From assembly GCA_037039925.1 (NCBI GenBank), contig JAXRKP010000381.1, positions 1 through 64,000 on the forward strand: 64,000 bases of DNA. Reading direction: 5' to 3'. The position numbers and the translations under genes were made by a program. Position 1 is the stretch's first letter. Each line of letters opens with the position of its first letter. Shown here in pieces: positions 42,101-51,329 of the stretch. The DNA comes from Doris montereyensis. Taxonomy: Eukaryota; Mollusca; Gastropoda; Nudibranchia; Dorididae. A model generated the notes under the pieces. The model saw only the letters and a list, made by a program, of their open reading frames with translations, was not told where the DNA came from and did not search any database.

Positions 42101-45100
42101 ACCACTGACCTCTTCAGTAGGCTACAACTGAGCAGTGTTTTTTATACATTTGCCACTTTTTTTCTATTGTGCTATCATTCAGATCCATCTGCCTTTCATT
42201 GATAAATCTTTTTCTCCTGGATTGATATATCTGTTTTACTACTGGTTTATTTAGTTCTTCTATTTTGAGTTCTGTAGCTTTCTTCTTTTTCCTTTTCTGT
42301 TTGTTTTCTTCAGTTGATAATCTCATTTTGGCTATCACTAGGTGATGATCACTAAATATTTCTGCTCCTCTCGCAACCATTGTACTGTAAAAAAGGGAGC
42401 TGCTTACTATTATGTAGTCTATGATTGACTTTTCACATCTTTCTTCATTTACTCTTGTATATTTGTGGATATCTTTATGAGGAAAAAAGGTGTTTGCTAT
42501 TTTCATGTTATTCTTTAGACAAAAATCTATTAGTCTCTCTCCATATGGAGAAGTTGTTGTCTCGCCTTCTTTACCTATTACTCCTCCTAATGTTTCTACA
42601 TTGTTGCCTACTCTAGCGTTTAAATCTCCTAAAACCAGTAGTTCCTGTTTGGGTTTGAGATTTTCTGCCGCTATTTAAATCGTTTCCAAAGATATCTTTT
42701 TCTTCTTTGGTGGCGTCTTCGTTTGGTCCATAAGCTATTAATAATTTAATTTCCCTTTCTTTTGGTTTAATATTTACCTCTAAAAGCCGTGGGCTTATAA
42801 ATTTCCAACTTTCTAGTAGCTTTTTATGCCTTTTATGCATTAGGAGGCCCACTCCTGCTCTAGCTCTATCTTTGACATCTGCTCCTAAGAAGATTAAAAT
42901 TATGATTTGGTCCTACATTTTCTATTCCTTGTTCTTTTTTCTTTGTTTCTGTATTGGCCAAAATATCTACTTTGAATTTTTCTTTTCCTTCAACTAATTT
43001 TAACTCTTTTCCCTTTATTGCCCTAACATTCCATGTTCCAAAAATCACAGTCCCTATTTGTTTCCAAATTCGTCTTCGAAAGATCAAGCCGTTATATTAC
43101 ATTTATTTCTCTGAATCTTGGCTTTGGATAAGCAGGGGATTAGCCCACTGTACCCTAGGTAGATGGTGGGGCTGCCACCTTGAGGCCCGCCACCGGGCCT
43201 TGTTATTTTCTGTCAGGGTTAACTCCCTTAGCCTTTGGTTGCTCAAAACCAGCCCACAAGGCAGCAGGTTGTTATTTTCTGTCAGGGTTAACTCCCCTTA
43301 ACCTTTGTCATCCAAAACCCGCCTGCAAGGCAACAGGAGACTCGTACAGGTGCTTACCCGTCCACTGCCCAGACTCATTATGACAACAGTTAAAATTACA
43401 AATTATTTCTCATTGCCTTGCAATTTAAAATAGACATTAATCTCTTCCAAGTTAAAAGAAAACGTTCAACAAGAGCCAACTTCTTTTTTGTTCTATTGCC
43501 TGTTATCCTGTTTGTCATCTAATTGCTCTAACCTTCTCTTTTCTTTTTTTTTTTATTATTGGAGTCTTCCTTATACAATTCAGACATAAGGTTGTATGCT
43601 TTAGCACTGAAAGTCAATAATTATGGCTCTCTCACGGCATCTCATCTAAGAACAGATAAGGAAGGGCTTTCTTGGAATTGAATGCATGATATATTTGTAT
43701 CGTCCACTAGGCAAGAATCAAAAGAATGAGACAAGCAGTGAGAGAAGAACATACAAAGATGCAAGAAATGAGACAAGCCAGAGACAAGCAGATAAATGAG
43801 TGGCAAAAGCAAATTGAAGAAGAAATGAAGCAAGAAAAATTGGTAATTTATAAGATTTTAGATTTAAATTAGAATTATTAAATAATTTTAGAGGAAAATA
43901 ATTTTGAATATTATTTTTAACCATCTTTTTCCTTTTTTTTGTGTATTTTGAAAAAATATTGTTAAATGTAAGGTATGATTTTGTTTGTAAAGTTTCTATG
44001 ATATTGCAACATCAATAGAAAGGTTTGGCTAAATCAATGTTTAAAAATTTTTAACTTTTTGAAAAGTGTTTAACATGAAGTTAGAGGATTGCCAAGACCA
44101 TCCATTGCATTAGTATTAATCAGAGGACATTCAGGATATTTGGAGAGACAAGTGACTCTGGGAATTACTAAACCATGAGCTATGTGAGTTAGTACCTCCT
44201 TAGCTTGTAAAATCTGCTACAAAGTCACTTAAACTTAAAAAAATATGCTCCCAGATTCCACCGAAAGGGAGAGAATGATGGATTCATAGCTGCCCATTCA
44301 ATTACAACCGCTAAGCCCGAACAGATTTTTAAGTGAAGACGAGCGAAGGGAGTTTCCATGCATATGTGGCAGAAGATTTACTACTGAAAGAGGAATGAAG
44401 ATCCACCGAACAAAGAAGGCATGCATGACTAATTCATTGAGTGAATTGCAACGCTCTGCTCTGGCAGGTAAATCGTCAGAAAAGCAAGGCTAGGAATACA
44501 GTGATGAGGACATTCATGCAATTAAGTCTGACATTAACAAGGAGCTCATGTAATCTCTTGACGGGAGACGCCTTAAGATCACATTTCCACCCACCAGTGT
44601 CGCTGGATGCCTAGAACACGCCACAATGATATGGAAAGCAATTCTAAGGGCAAAATAGGAAAAACTAGACCTTTATGTGATCTTGATGGATCTTGTTTGG
44701 TTTCTGTATGTGCAAGAAGCACTCAGTACCTCATGTCAGTGTCAGGGCAGCTCTACAATCTGAGCTACTGGGTCCGTAACTGTTGATACTTTTAAATTGT
44801 AGTTGTAGTTGTAGTACAAGGATGATATATATGTGCCTTTATAGTGTCATTTTGAATTTTGCCTGGAAAGCCTTTTCAGCTGCCACGGCAGTTGTATCAC
44901 ATGCTACTTGAGTACACAAGTTTTTATCCATTTCTTATAAGACTAGGTGTTTGATCCAGCCTACCAAGGATTTGTTTATTTAATTGAAATTTACCCTGCC
45001 CACCATATGTGGTGATCTCAGGGTGAATTAAGAGGAAACAACAAAATTAAAAATAATAAAAGAGTAAAAGGAAAGAAGTAAGGCCTACCAACAGCACCTG

Positions 45101-48100
45101 CCAACCGTTCACAATTACTAAGGAGAGGAACTCACATTTGCTAGCAAAACAAAATGAAAATGATTGTTGACTTGTGTATAATCTTTAAAACAGACTTGTA
45201 ATCTTATCTTTTATTGTAATGGAACATCCCCCTACCTCCCTTTTATTTACGGCCAGAAAAAAGAACGAAAAATCAACATGGATCATACTTTAGCTGAAGT
45301 GACCAGAAAGATTCAGGATGCAAACCGTCTCATTGAAACTATGAGTGCTGTAGAAAAGCTGCGACTCATTCGAAGGGATGCAGCAGAAAAAAGAGGTTGA
45401 CAATATTAATATTTAGTAATTTGACCCCTTATTTTTATTGTAATAGCATAGAAGATTACATGTTTAAGTATTGTCGTTGGTAACCTAGTAGTTAGGCTGT
45501 TTGACTTGGGATCATGTTACCCTGAGGTCTTCAGATGTCGTGTTCCTTGGGAAAGAAAATCATGCTGGTAGACAGACTGTACTGGTATGCGGATATAACT
45601 TTATGTAGCCAATGGCCATCCATTTCGATCTGACAAGTATGCCACAAATCAATCAAAGTTTCCTCATACACCAACATCACTTTGATTGGACATGCATCTT
45701 TGATTTGATTGACAATGATTAATCTGAATTGTTTTCATAACATACTTCAAACAAGGATGAGTTCAGACCGTTGTTCGTTTTGTCTAGGTAGAGTAAGATT
45801 CACTTTGAACGGCAAATGCTAGATAATGACCATTGTTTGTTTGGCCCAGGTGGATAAAATTGCCATTTTGCCGTCTAGCAGGGAGAGAGAATTTGCTATC
45901 ACTATCTATTCATTACAGATGAGAGGCATGGCTTGATCATGTACAAATCTGGTATAATTGAGATGCCTCTATATTTGAAATCTATAAAGAAAAAAATCTA
46001 TTGAGACAACTTTTACAAGTTAGATCAAGATGTCCAGTGTCTGTTAAAAATGATGTAATTAGCCGGTCTGAGTATATTGTTAAGGGGCCAATTTATACAG
46101 AAAAGAATTCTGTTTCTTGAGATGGTGTGCTGGTAGGGGAACTATGGTTTTCAGTGGCATGTTCTATGACCGCTACTTCTGACTGTAGTAGGAATATTGT
46201 CTTAGTACCAGTAGATTCTAGAATGTTTATGTCAGGCTTTTTTGTACTTTGCCCTTAGCTCTCTTCTGGTTTCATTATTTCTAATTGCAAGATTTGAAGT
46301 TGAATAATCCTATTACTATGAACATAATTACTATCATCATACAAATTATACTATATGTCAGTCACAAAGTTGGGAAATGGTATCAGAAAATAACGTTGAA
46401 ATGTGACATTGACTACATTTTAACCAAGATAGAAATAAAAACAATGCATTTTATTTTTGTCTCCGTAAAGCATTGCATGCATAAAGAAAATATTAGCATT
46501 GATCATCATACCACATTTAATCTATTATTTACTGATAGTTATTAATGTCTTTTGGTTGTTTTTTTTTGTTTTTTTAATATTGCAGGTGATTCTGACCTGG
46601 GTGAATCAAGGCTAAATGTTGCTCAGAAAATCGAGGATATGAAGCGTGTTGTGAAGGGTCAGTTAGAAGTCTACAGGGAAGAAGAACAAGCACTGAGGGT
46701 AAAGAGCATTGCAATCTTTCTTTATAAGATAGGTATCATAGACAATCTCCAAAGAATAAAAGACATGAAAAGTAAAAGTTATGGCTTATGAACCAAGCTC
46801 AGTCAAGCTCCTCCCATTCACAATTTTCAGAATATTTAAGGATTTTTTGGCTTGCTTTTGTTTATATTTTGATCGACATTCCATACTAGTTACTAGACTA
46901 TCTTGCTGGCTTAATAAACAATCTGATTCAACCTCTAATTGTACTCTCTAAAGAAGGACATTTCCGTTCTATGAAATGTTTTTGGGTCAAAATATTTTTC
47001 CGTTTGCAAAGGAATTTGTTTTTTAACAGCAAAAATTTAATAATTTTTAATTTCCTTTTAACATATTTAGAGGGAAGAATTTATTGTTGTTTTATTATGC
47101 TCATATCTAGAAAATTGCTCTCTTACTTATAAGTTTGAAATCCTCTACTGCTTAGTGTAACTTATTTATCATTGTATGAAAGTATACTCAGTATTTTCTG
47201 TACTTCATCCATGACAATGCTGTCATTGAATTTGACAGTGTGAATATATTTCACTTCTCACTTTGCTGTTGCCTCTTATTAATGAGTTTTATATCATCTA
47301 TAGGATGCAATCAAATTGGAGTATGAAGAAAGCAACAAGAAGGAGAAACAAATGCAACATGACAGAGAAGAAGCTGAAAAAGGGAGAATGAAAGAAATCT
47401 TTCTGTAATACTTTTTAGTCATTTTGGTAAGTCTTTTTAAAACATCTCTAATACAGCGAGGCCACTTGATTTCTTATGATTTTGACTGGTTATTCACATT
47501 ATGCAGAGATACCACTACCTTACCGTGTTCCCCTCATGCGGAATCATCCCTTGAAGCAATCTGTGATTTCACGATCCCATCGACGTAAGATGTTATTCAC
47601 ATTGCATAAATTGCGTAACCTCTGAACCCAAATATCATGCAATCAGGAGATGTAGCAGAAGATGTAGGAAGTCGATGTTAATTGGACTTGTTTGGGGTTT
47701 TTTTTTATTGAATTTTACCCTGTCCACCAAATGTGGCGATCTCAGGGTGAAATAAGAGGAAACAGCACGATAAAAGAGGGAAAGGAAAGACTCCTGCACC
47801 TATGTCATTCTCAGGGTTCCAGTCAGAGGCAGTTCATCCATTATCCAGGGGGGGGGGGGAATCATGCACCATACCACCACTCTTGAATTTTTAATTTTAA
47901 TGAAAAGACTGCACCCATCGCCTCGTCATGAACAGAGAAAGCACTACCAGATAAGTGTAGTTAGCTTGGTTGATAGTTGATAGTACGCTCTCTTTTCATA
48001 GTGAGGCGATGGGTGCCAACATGGAGGTTAGGGTTCGATTCTATTGATGCACAAATATTTTTTTAGGTCTTTTCTTTTGTATTTGTCTTGTGTTTGTTCC

Positions 48101-49512
48101 TACAGGGGTTCATCCCTTCGTTCATCATTTATTTGTTAGATAGAGATGTAATTACAAGTACAAGGCAAAGAAATCAATTGATAGATTAGCAATATCTGTC
48201 AGAAGTGCCCCTGCATTTGCATTCCCCCACTCCTTTCCCAGGGTGGAAGGCACTGTCATTTGGTTTTGTTGGTAATAATACACAAGTTAAATGTGTTGCC
48301 ATTATGTTATATAATTGAATTTAATAATATGCTCAATATTGCTTTTTTGTGTTCTTTTTCTTTTTATTCTTTCTTCTAGACGAGGCTGTTCTTTCAGATC
48401 CTTTGTATTCTTATCAAGAATTCTACAAACAAGCTCAGAAAAGTATTCCGGCCTTGATTCAAATCAGGTACATAGCAAATTTATAACTATTCATTGTCAA
48501 CAAATGAAAATTGAAAATGAAACGTTTGTGCCTATGTATTTATTAGATCACAGGAAGCAAATATGATCAATTTGATTCTCGGCCTGATGATCTGGAGAAA
48601 CCCATGTTAGCTTTCCTCTTTTATGTGATTTACCACTATCACATCTTGCAACTGTTTATGAAATTCTTCTTTCTGTTCATCCTCTGCTTCATTCGTTGGT
48701 GCATAACATTGGATCATTAGAATTTTACGGGATTTTGTTAATCTAGTAATGATTATTCTGGAGGACATAACATTCCATTTCTAACATTGATTTAGCTGCT
48801 GGTGAAAGCATTATTATTTATACCAACTCCTTTGGTGTAGGAAAACCTTCCTGTTGATGTCTTGAATAAATTAAAAGTTCTCCGGTGGTGAAGTTGCCCT
48901 GCCTGAGTATATCTTGTTTCACAAAGATCTAAAATTGCTAGGTTGTATACCGCATTTCTGCAGCTATCTGAGCTGTCTTCCCCACTTGAACATAATTCGC
49001 ATGTTCCACGTGCCCAACTTGAGTATATCCTGAGTGAGAGAAGAGCCATCTGCACGCCAGCTTCCTTTCGGCTTTCACTGGAACGGTTCATACTTAATCC
49101 TACTGGACTGCCTACCATTCCCAAGATTTGGTGCTGTGTTATTTCTCTTGGCATTTCTGTAACATACTTGTTTTATCAAGCAATGTGGTGTTGGTGAATG
49201 AGGAAACTTTCATTGATTTATCACATGCTTGATGAATGGAAGGCCATTGGCTACCAAAAGTTTTGTCTGCCTGTGGCACAATTTTTTTGATCTTCCACAG
49301 GGCATGTTTTAGTCCGCTACTAGATCTAGTGTAATCTAATAATAATTGTATTTTTGATTTATGAAATTGAAATTGACATCTTTTTCCTTTGCAGGCAAGA
49401 ATGGGATCATTACATCACATGCAGTGACTCAGGCAGTGCTATCCCAAGCAGTTGGGTTTTTCCATCTCTTCCCAGTAGTGATGGCTGGGCTTCTGCTCTT
49501 GTTCAAGAATAA
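30355..49512 (+). CDS. PDCD7: PDCD7 / U11-U12 snRNP 59 kDa protein (minor spliceosome), nine coding exons, two frameshifts
   Basis: Component of the U11/U12 di-snRNP, acting in the nucleus in recognition of U12-type introns. Exons: 30355-30985 (Pro-rich N-terminus, FPPRPGHTTYPPPFPPPP, then basic KGKEQIMAWLQKIGKDKSRR), 32034-32177, 39599-39685, 43711-43842, 45257-45395 (coiled coil; ANRLIETMSAVEKLRLIRRD), 46586-46698 (QLEVYREEEQALR), 47304-47426, 48380-48467 (FYKQAQKSIPALIQIR), 49395-49512 (QEWDHYITCSD, SWVFPSLPSSDGWASALVQE, stop). The end matches the family signature PALIQIRxxWDxY...GWVxPxLPSxDxWA. All junctions are GT-AG and phases agree. The predicted length is about 520 residues against about 485 in human. 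The ATG at 30355 opens the Pro-rich frame. The frame breaks at a T-run near 30685-30690, and exon 7 lacks one base (length 123 where the phase needs 124), best placed in the A-run near 47378. Confidence 0.9.
32178..33025 (-). mobile_element. L2/CR1-type LINE 3' fragment, antisense in PDCD7 intron 2
   Basis: Matches the reverse complement of 60880-61650: TTTCAATTCAATTATCTTTA, ATACATCAATGTATTTAAAT, GAAAAGATCTAAAATATCTT and TATGCAAGCTTGA all recur in order. It is 5'-truncated. Its first bases abut the last codon of PDCD7 exon 2, so the intron begins GTTTCA, where the TTTCA is LINE sequence. Confidence 0.85.
33180..34140 (+). pseudogene. Tc1/mariner-type transposase, dead copy
   Basis: DDE transposase of the Tc1 group, broken by stops and shifts. 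Readable blocks in order: LTPQERWQCL, RYGGGSVHVYAAFSYNH, NITAEVYVNQIV, FQQDNARPHTAAITRNF, MDWPPNSPDMNPVEHA and a tail QAFFSNLVQQHAMQ. The second D (QQDNARPHT) and the E (NPVEH) are present, with spacing slightly longer than the usual DD34E. I could not identify the inverted repeats. It lies in PDCD7 intron 2. Confidence 0.88.
34150..35044. other. Intronic sequence, nothing recognised
   Basis: AT-rich PDCD7 intron 2 sequence between the Tc1 remnant and the TIR element. No coding or repeat signal recognised. Confidence 0.35.
36085..36128 (+). repeat. (CT)n microsatellite
   Basis: About 44 bases of CT inside TIR element copy A. Confidence 0.97.
36339..37070 (+). CDS. Spliced ORF with AT-hook inside TIR element A, function unknown
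   Basis: Two exons with matching phase 0: 36339-36455 (after TTCACAAG, donor GAG|GTGAGT) and 36786-37070 (after TTTTCAG, stop TGA). Together they encode 133 residues. The first exon opens KGRGRPPDLPNRLL, where RGRP is an AT-hook core, a minor-groove AT-DNA binding motif. The second contains LKTWLAEVDPNTANVTLTEG and ends at the first base positions of the tandem repeat block. An upstream exon with the start codon is needed; an ATG at 35674 (MAETGSSSRLRELHGM) is a weak candidate because its frame stops before the donor TTG|GTGAGT near 35772. The protein may be element-encoded or captured; I do not recognise it. Confidence 0.5.
37059..37640 (+). repeat. Tandem repeat, period ~185-188 bp, about 3 units
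   Basis: Units start with TCTTTCATTTGATATATGAT at 37059, 37244 and 37432. A degenerate start lies near 37617. Each unit contains CCATGAC(G/A)(T/C)ATTCTTTTCCCACC. A related ~178-bp duplication sits at the same relative place in copy B (56585 and 56764). Confidence 0.93.
40019..40118 (+). mobile_element. tRNA-derived SINE (family 2), truncated
   Basis: Head GGAACTCGATAGTCCAGAGG with CAACCAAAAGGCCGTGGGTT and then TTTCTCGAGTTCTTTCGAGT, as in the copies at 5.3 and 6.1 kb. The body is missing; it ends near the target site of the adjacent LINE. Confidence 0.7.
40131..43372 (-). mobile_element. Complete APE-type LINE with 12-bp target-site duplication, in PDCD7 intron 3
   Basis: Flanked by ACTCATTATGAC at 40119-40130 and 43373-43384, so the ends are known (3242 bp). 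On the minus strand: a 5' part with a ~65-bp tandem duplication (43204-43340), an endonuclease starting GTWNVRAIKGKELKLV (near 43050), AGVGLLMHKRHKKLL (42800), LLIAYGPNEDA, and DYIIVSSSLF...SDHHLVIAKMRL (42350-42430). Reverse transcriptase follows: DYRGISLLSEPGKAYAKILE (41430), CFIDLEKAFDTLRRDEL (41230), QGCILSPLS and FADDLVLF (40930). The end is a C-terminal domain finishing HTPEGRIGADKERKS-stop, with a GAAAGAAA tail. Clade uncertain (RTE- or I-like). Broken by several frameshifts. Confidence 0.92.
44290..44700 (+). mobile_element. Fragment of another LINE: zinc-finger leader fused by deletion to reverse transcriptase
   Basis: Frame RPFLSEDERREFPCICGRRF continues to TTERGMKIHRTKKACM, a C2H2-like finger of the kind seen in N-terminal regions of some animal LINEs. 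After stops comes ITFPPTSVAGCLEHATMIWK and LDLYVILMDL, a reverse-transcriptase segment. The part between is missing. It lies in PDCD7 intron 4. Confidence 0.65.
44973..45115 (+). repeat. Dispersed repeat family 4, copy 2
   Basis: AATTGAAATTTACCCTGCCC, GTGATCTCAGGGTGAATTAA, AGAGGAAACAACAAAATT and GAAAGAAGTAAGGCCTACCA, in the same order as copies 1, 3 and 4. Confidence 0.75.
45468..45570 (+). mobile_element. Degraded tRNA-derived SINE (family 1)
   Basis: TTGTCGTTGGTAACCTAGTA, then TAGGCTGTTTGACTTGGGAT, and GTCGTGTTCCTTGGGAAAG align with the head and early body of the SINE at 3068-3357. It lies in PDCD7 intron 5. Confidence 0.55.
47699..47880 (+). repeat. Dispersed repeat family 4, copy 3
   Basis: ATTTTACCCTGTCCACCAAA, GATCTCAGGGTGAAATAAGA, GGAAACAGCACGATAAA and a G-run before the end. 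It lies in PDCD7 intron 7. Confidence 0.75.
47955..48130 (+). mobile_element. SINE-like repeat (family 3), copy 2
   Basis: AGTTAGCTTGGTTGATAGTT start, TACGCTCTCTTTTCATAG, AACATGGAGGTTAGGGTTCG with box B-like GGTTCGATTC, and a TTTGTTCCTACAGGGG end. Pairs with 5706-5880. Confidence 0.6.
48585..49190 (-). mobile_element. LINE endonuclease fragment, antisense in the last PDCD7 intron
   Basis: Minus-strand frame at 48792-49154 reads AVYNLAILDLCETRYTQAGQ, the start of an RTE/I-type endonuclease, then SYTKGVGINNNAF. In another frame SSRIIITRLTKSRKILMIQC and YAPTNEAEDEQKEEFHKQL follow. No reverse transcriptase remains. Confidence 0.7.
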
Positions 49513-49519
49513 TTAGGTC

Positions 49520-50160
49520 CAAGTTAAAATGTCTTTAAAAATAATGTCAGAAATCCCAGTCATATTCTCCAGTGCGAAATACTGCATTTTCAAAGCCAAT
49601 GAAATTAAAATTTAATTTAGAAGATGAACATTGATCATTGTTTCTCAATTATTACAAATCTCACCATAAACATAAGATAAGAGAGAAGAGATAAGATAAT
49701 CTTTATTTGCCCCTTTGGGAAACTTGTAGCTAAAAATGTAAATAGTACCTTCTCGGTGTAATGCAATATTTTATAGCTGTTTCCAGGCACTAAAATATCA
49801 AGCAGAACACACCCCTGGTAACTACGTAATTAGTGTATGTTATACATATCATATATGTATGTTAAAATTTGTCATTTTTGTTTTAAACTTAATTGAACTA
49901 AAATTGAAAAAATGGGCATTTCCTTTATTAATTTCTATAGTTCCTGTCATAATTTTTTGTCATCATAATTCCTCTTTACCAAAATGTTTTACTATGTTTT
50001 TTTATCACGTTTACATCATTATCGCTATCAGTATCACCTGGAAAGGATTTTTTGAATGATTAAAAACACCAGAGACATCTGCAAGAAATAATTATTAACA
50101 TTTTTGTTCTTGAAAATTGTCATTTCCGCATTTAGTTTTTTATCATCATACCTTTGTTGT
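49520..50160. other. PDCD7 3' flank, nothing else recognised
   Basis: Likely 3' UTR and downstream sequence. AATAAA-like words occur, but I cannot choose a poly(A) site. Confidence 0.35.
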
Positions 50161-50164
50161 GATT

Positions 50165-50300
50165 TGTTGATTGATTGAAATTTACCCTGTCCACCATATT
50201 GGATGATCTCAGGGTGAATTGAGAGGAAACAGCAAAAAAAACTAATGGATAAAAGAATGGAGGAACTAAGAAGGAACTATCAGTAGCAACCGCCTGCTTG
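50165..50300 (+). repeat. Dispersed repeat family 4, copy 4
   Basis: TTGAAATTTACCCTGTCCAC, GATCTCAGGGTGAATTGAGA and GGAAACAGC, same orientation as the other three. Confidence 0.75.
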
Positions 50301-50322
50301 TGATTTAACATTATCCCAAATA

Positions 50323-50484
50323 CAGTAGTCGCTGGATAAACGCACGCACTTTGGGTGCAGAAAAAAGCGTGCTTTTAGTCTTATTCATACCATGTGTTTG
50401 TGAGAACTTTTATTATGTAGTAAAGTGTGGTCAGCAGATGAAGGCGTGTGTTTATGCAGTGTGCTTTTTATCCAGCGACTACTG
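50323..50484. mobile_element. 162-bp MITE of the TA-duplicating (pogo/Tigger-like) type
   Basis: Perfect 18-bp inverted repeats, CAGTAGTCGCTGGATAAA at the left and TTTATCCAGCGACTACTG at the right, flanked by TA on both sides. The CAGTAG start and TA target fit pogo/Tigger elements. There is no coding capacity. Confidence 0.88.
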
Positions 50485-51005
50485 TACAGACAATAAATTT
50501 TTTAACTTGTTTTTCTTTGATTTGATGCGCTCTCCACTAGTGTAATAATGTATTAGGTTTTTAATTTAAATGGCTTTGAACTTTCACTTTATCTCAATTT
50601 TATTTTTTAAGCTACTGGTAAAACTAAAATAAAGCAAGTTCAAATTAATCGAATCATATATTTACTCACACTCACTATCAGGTCGATTTAATTGAAAAAT
50701 ATTGTGTTAGAAAACCCATTAGTACAAATACTGCAATCTTGTAAACTTGTGTCTGTGTGTGTTCTTGTACATATATTAAAGATTGCTGCCATCAGCCTAG
50801 ATAACTGGATTAGAATTAGAATTGCTGATTCACTTAGTTTGCTGAGGTCAACGACAACAGACATAATTTGAAGTTTCTATAGATTAAAAATTTGTCTATA
50901 TATTTATAAAATTAGAATCCTAGCCCTAATGTGGAAAATGATTTGGGTTTCTTCAGCAACAGATTCTTCCCAATTTGTCATCTAAACTTGTAACTTCAAG
51001 AGATA

Positions 51006-51310
51006 ATGAGGACAAGGTGGTTTGCCTCTCATTAGCTCAATTTCAACCTTGTGGTCGTGGGTTCATGCCCTGACATGTCGAAAACATTTCTCAAGTTTTT
51101 CAGGTAAAACCCACACCCCCTGGCCCAGTTAAGTGGATTGACACTAAATTGACACCTAATCGCATTGAGGACGGATGACAAAAAAAGGAGGTTCCCTGTG
51201 CAGATTTGTGCACGTAAAAGATCCCTTGGCTGTTGGGCAGTCCAGGCAAAATGAAAATCCTACCAAAAACCCAGTCCCTTAGATATGCATGTGAGTATCA
51301 TATCAAATCA
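51006..51310 (+). mobile_element. tRNA-derived SINE (family 2), diverged long copy
   Basis: GCCTCTCATTAGCTCAATTT then GTCGTGGGTTCATGCCC (box B-like), AAACATTTCTCAAGTTTTTC, CTGTGCAGATTTGTGCACGT and GATCCCTTGGCTGTTGGGCA, following the layout of the 5.3-kb copy. Confidence 0.6.
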
Positions 51311-51329
51311 ATTACGCAGTGGAGCTCAC

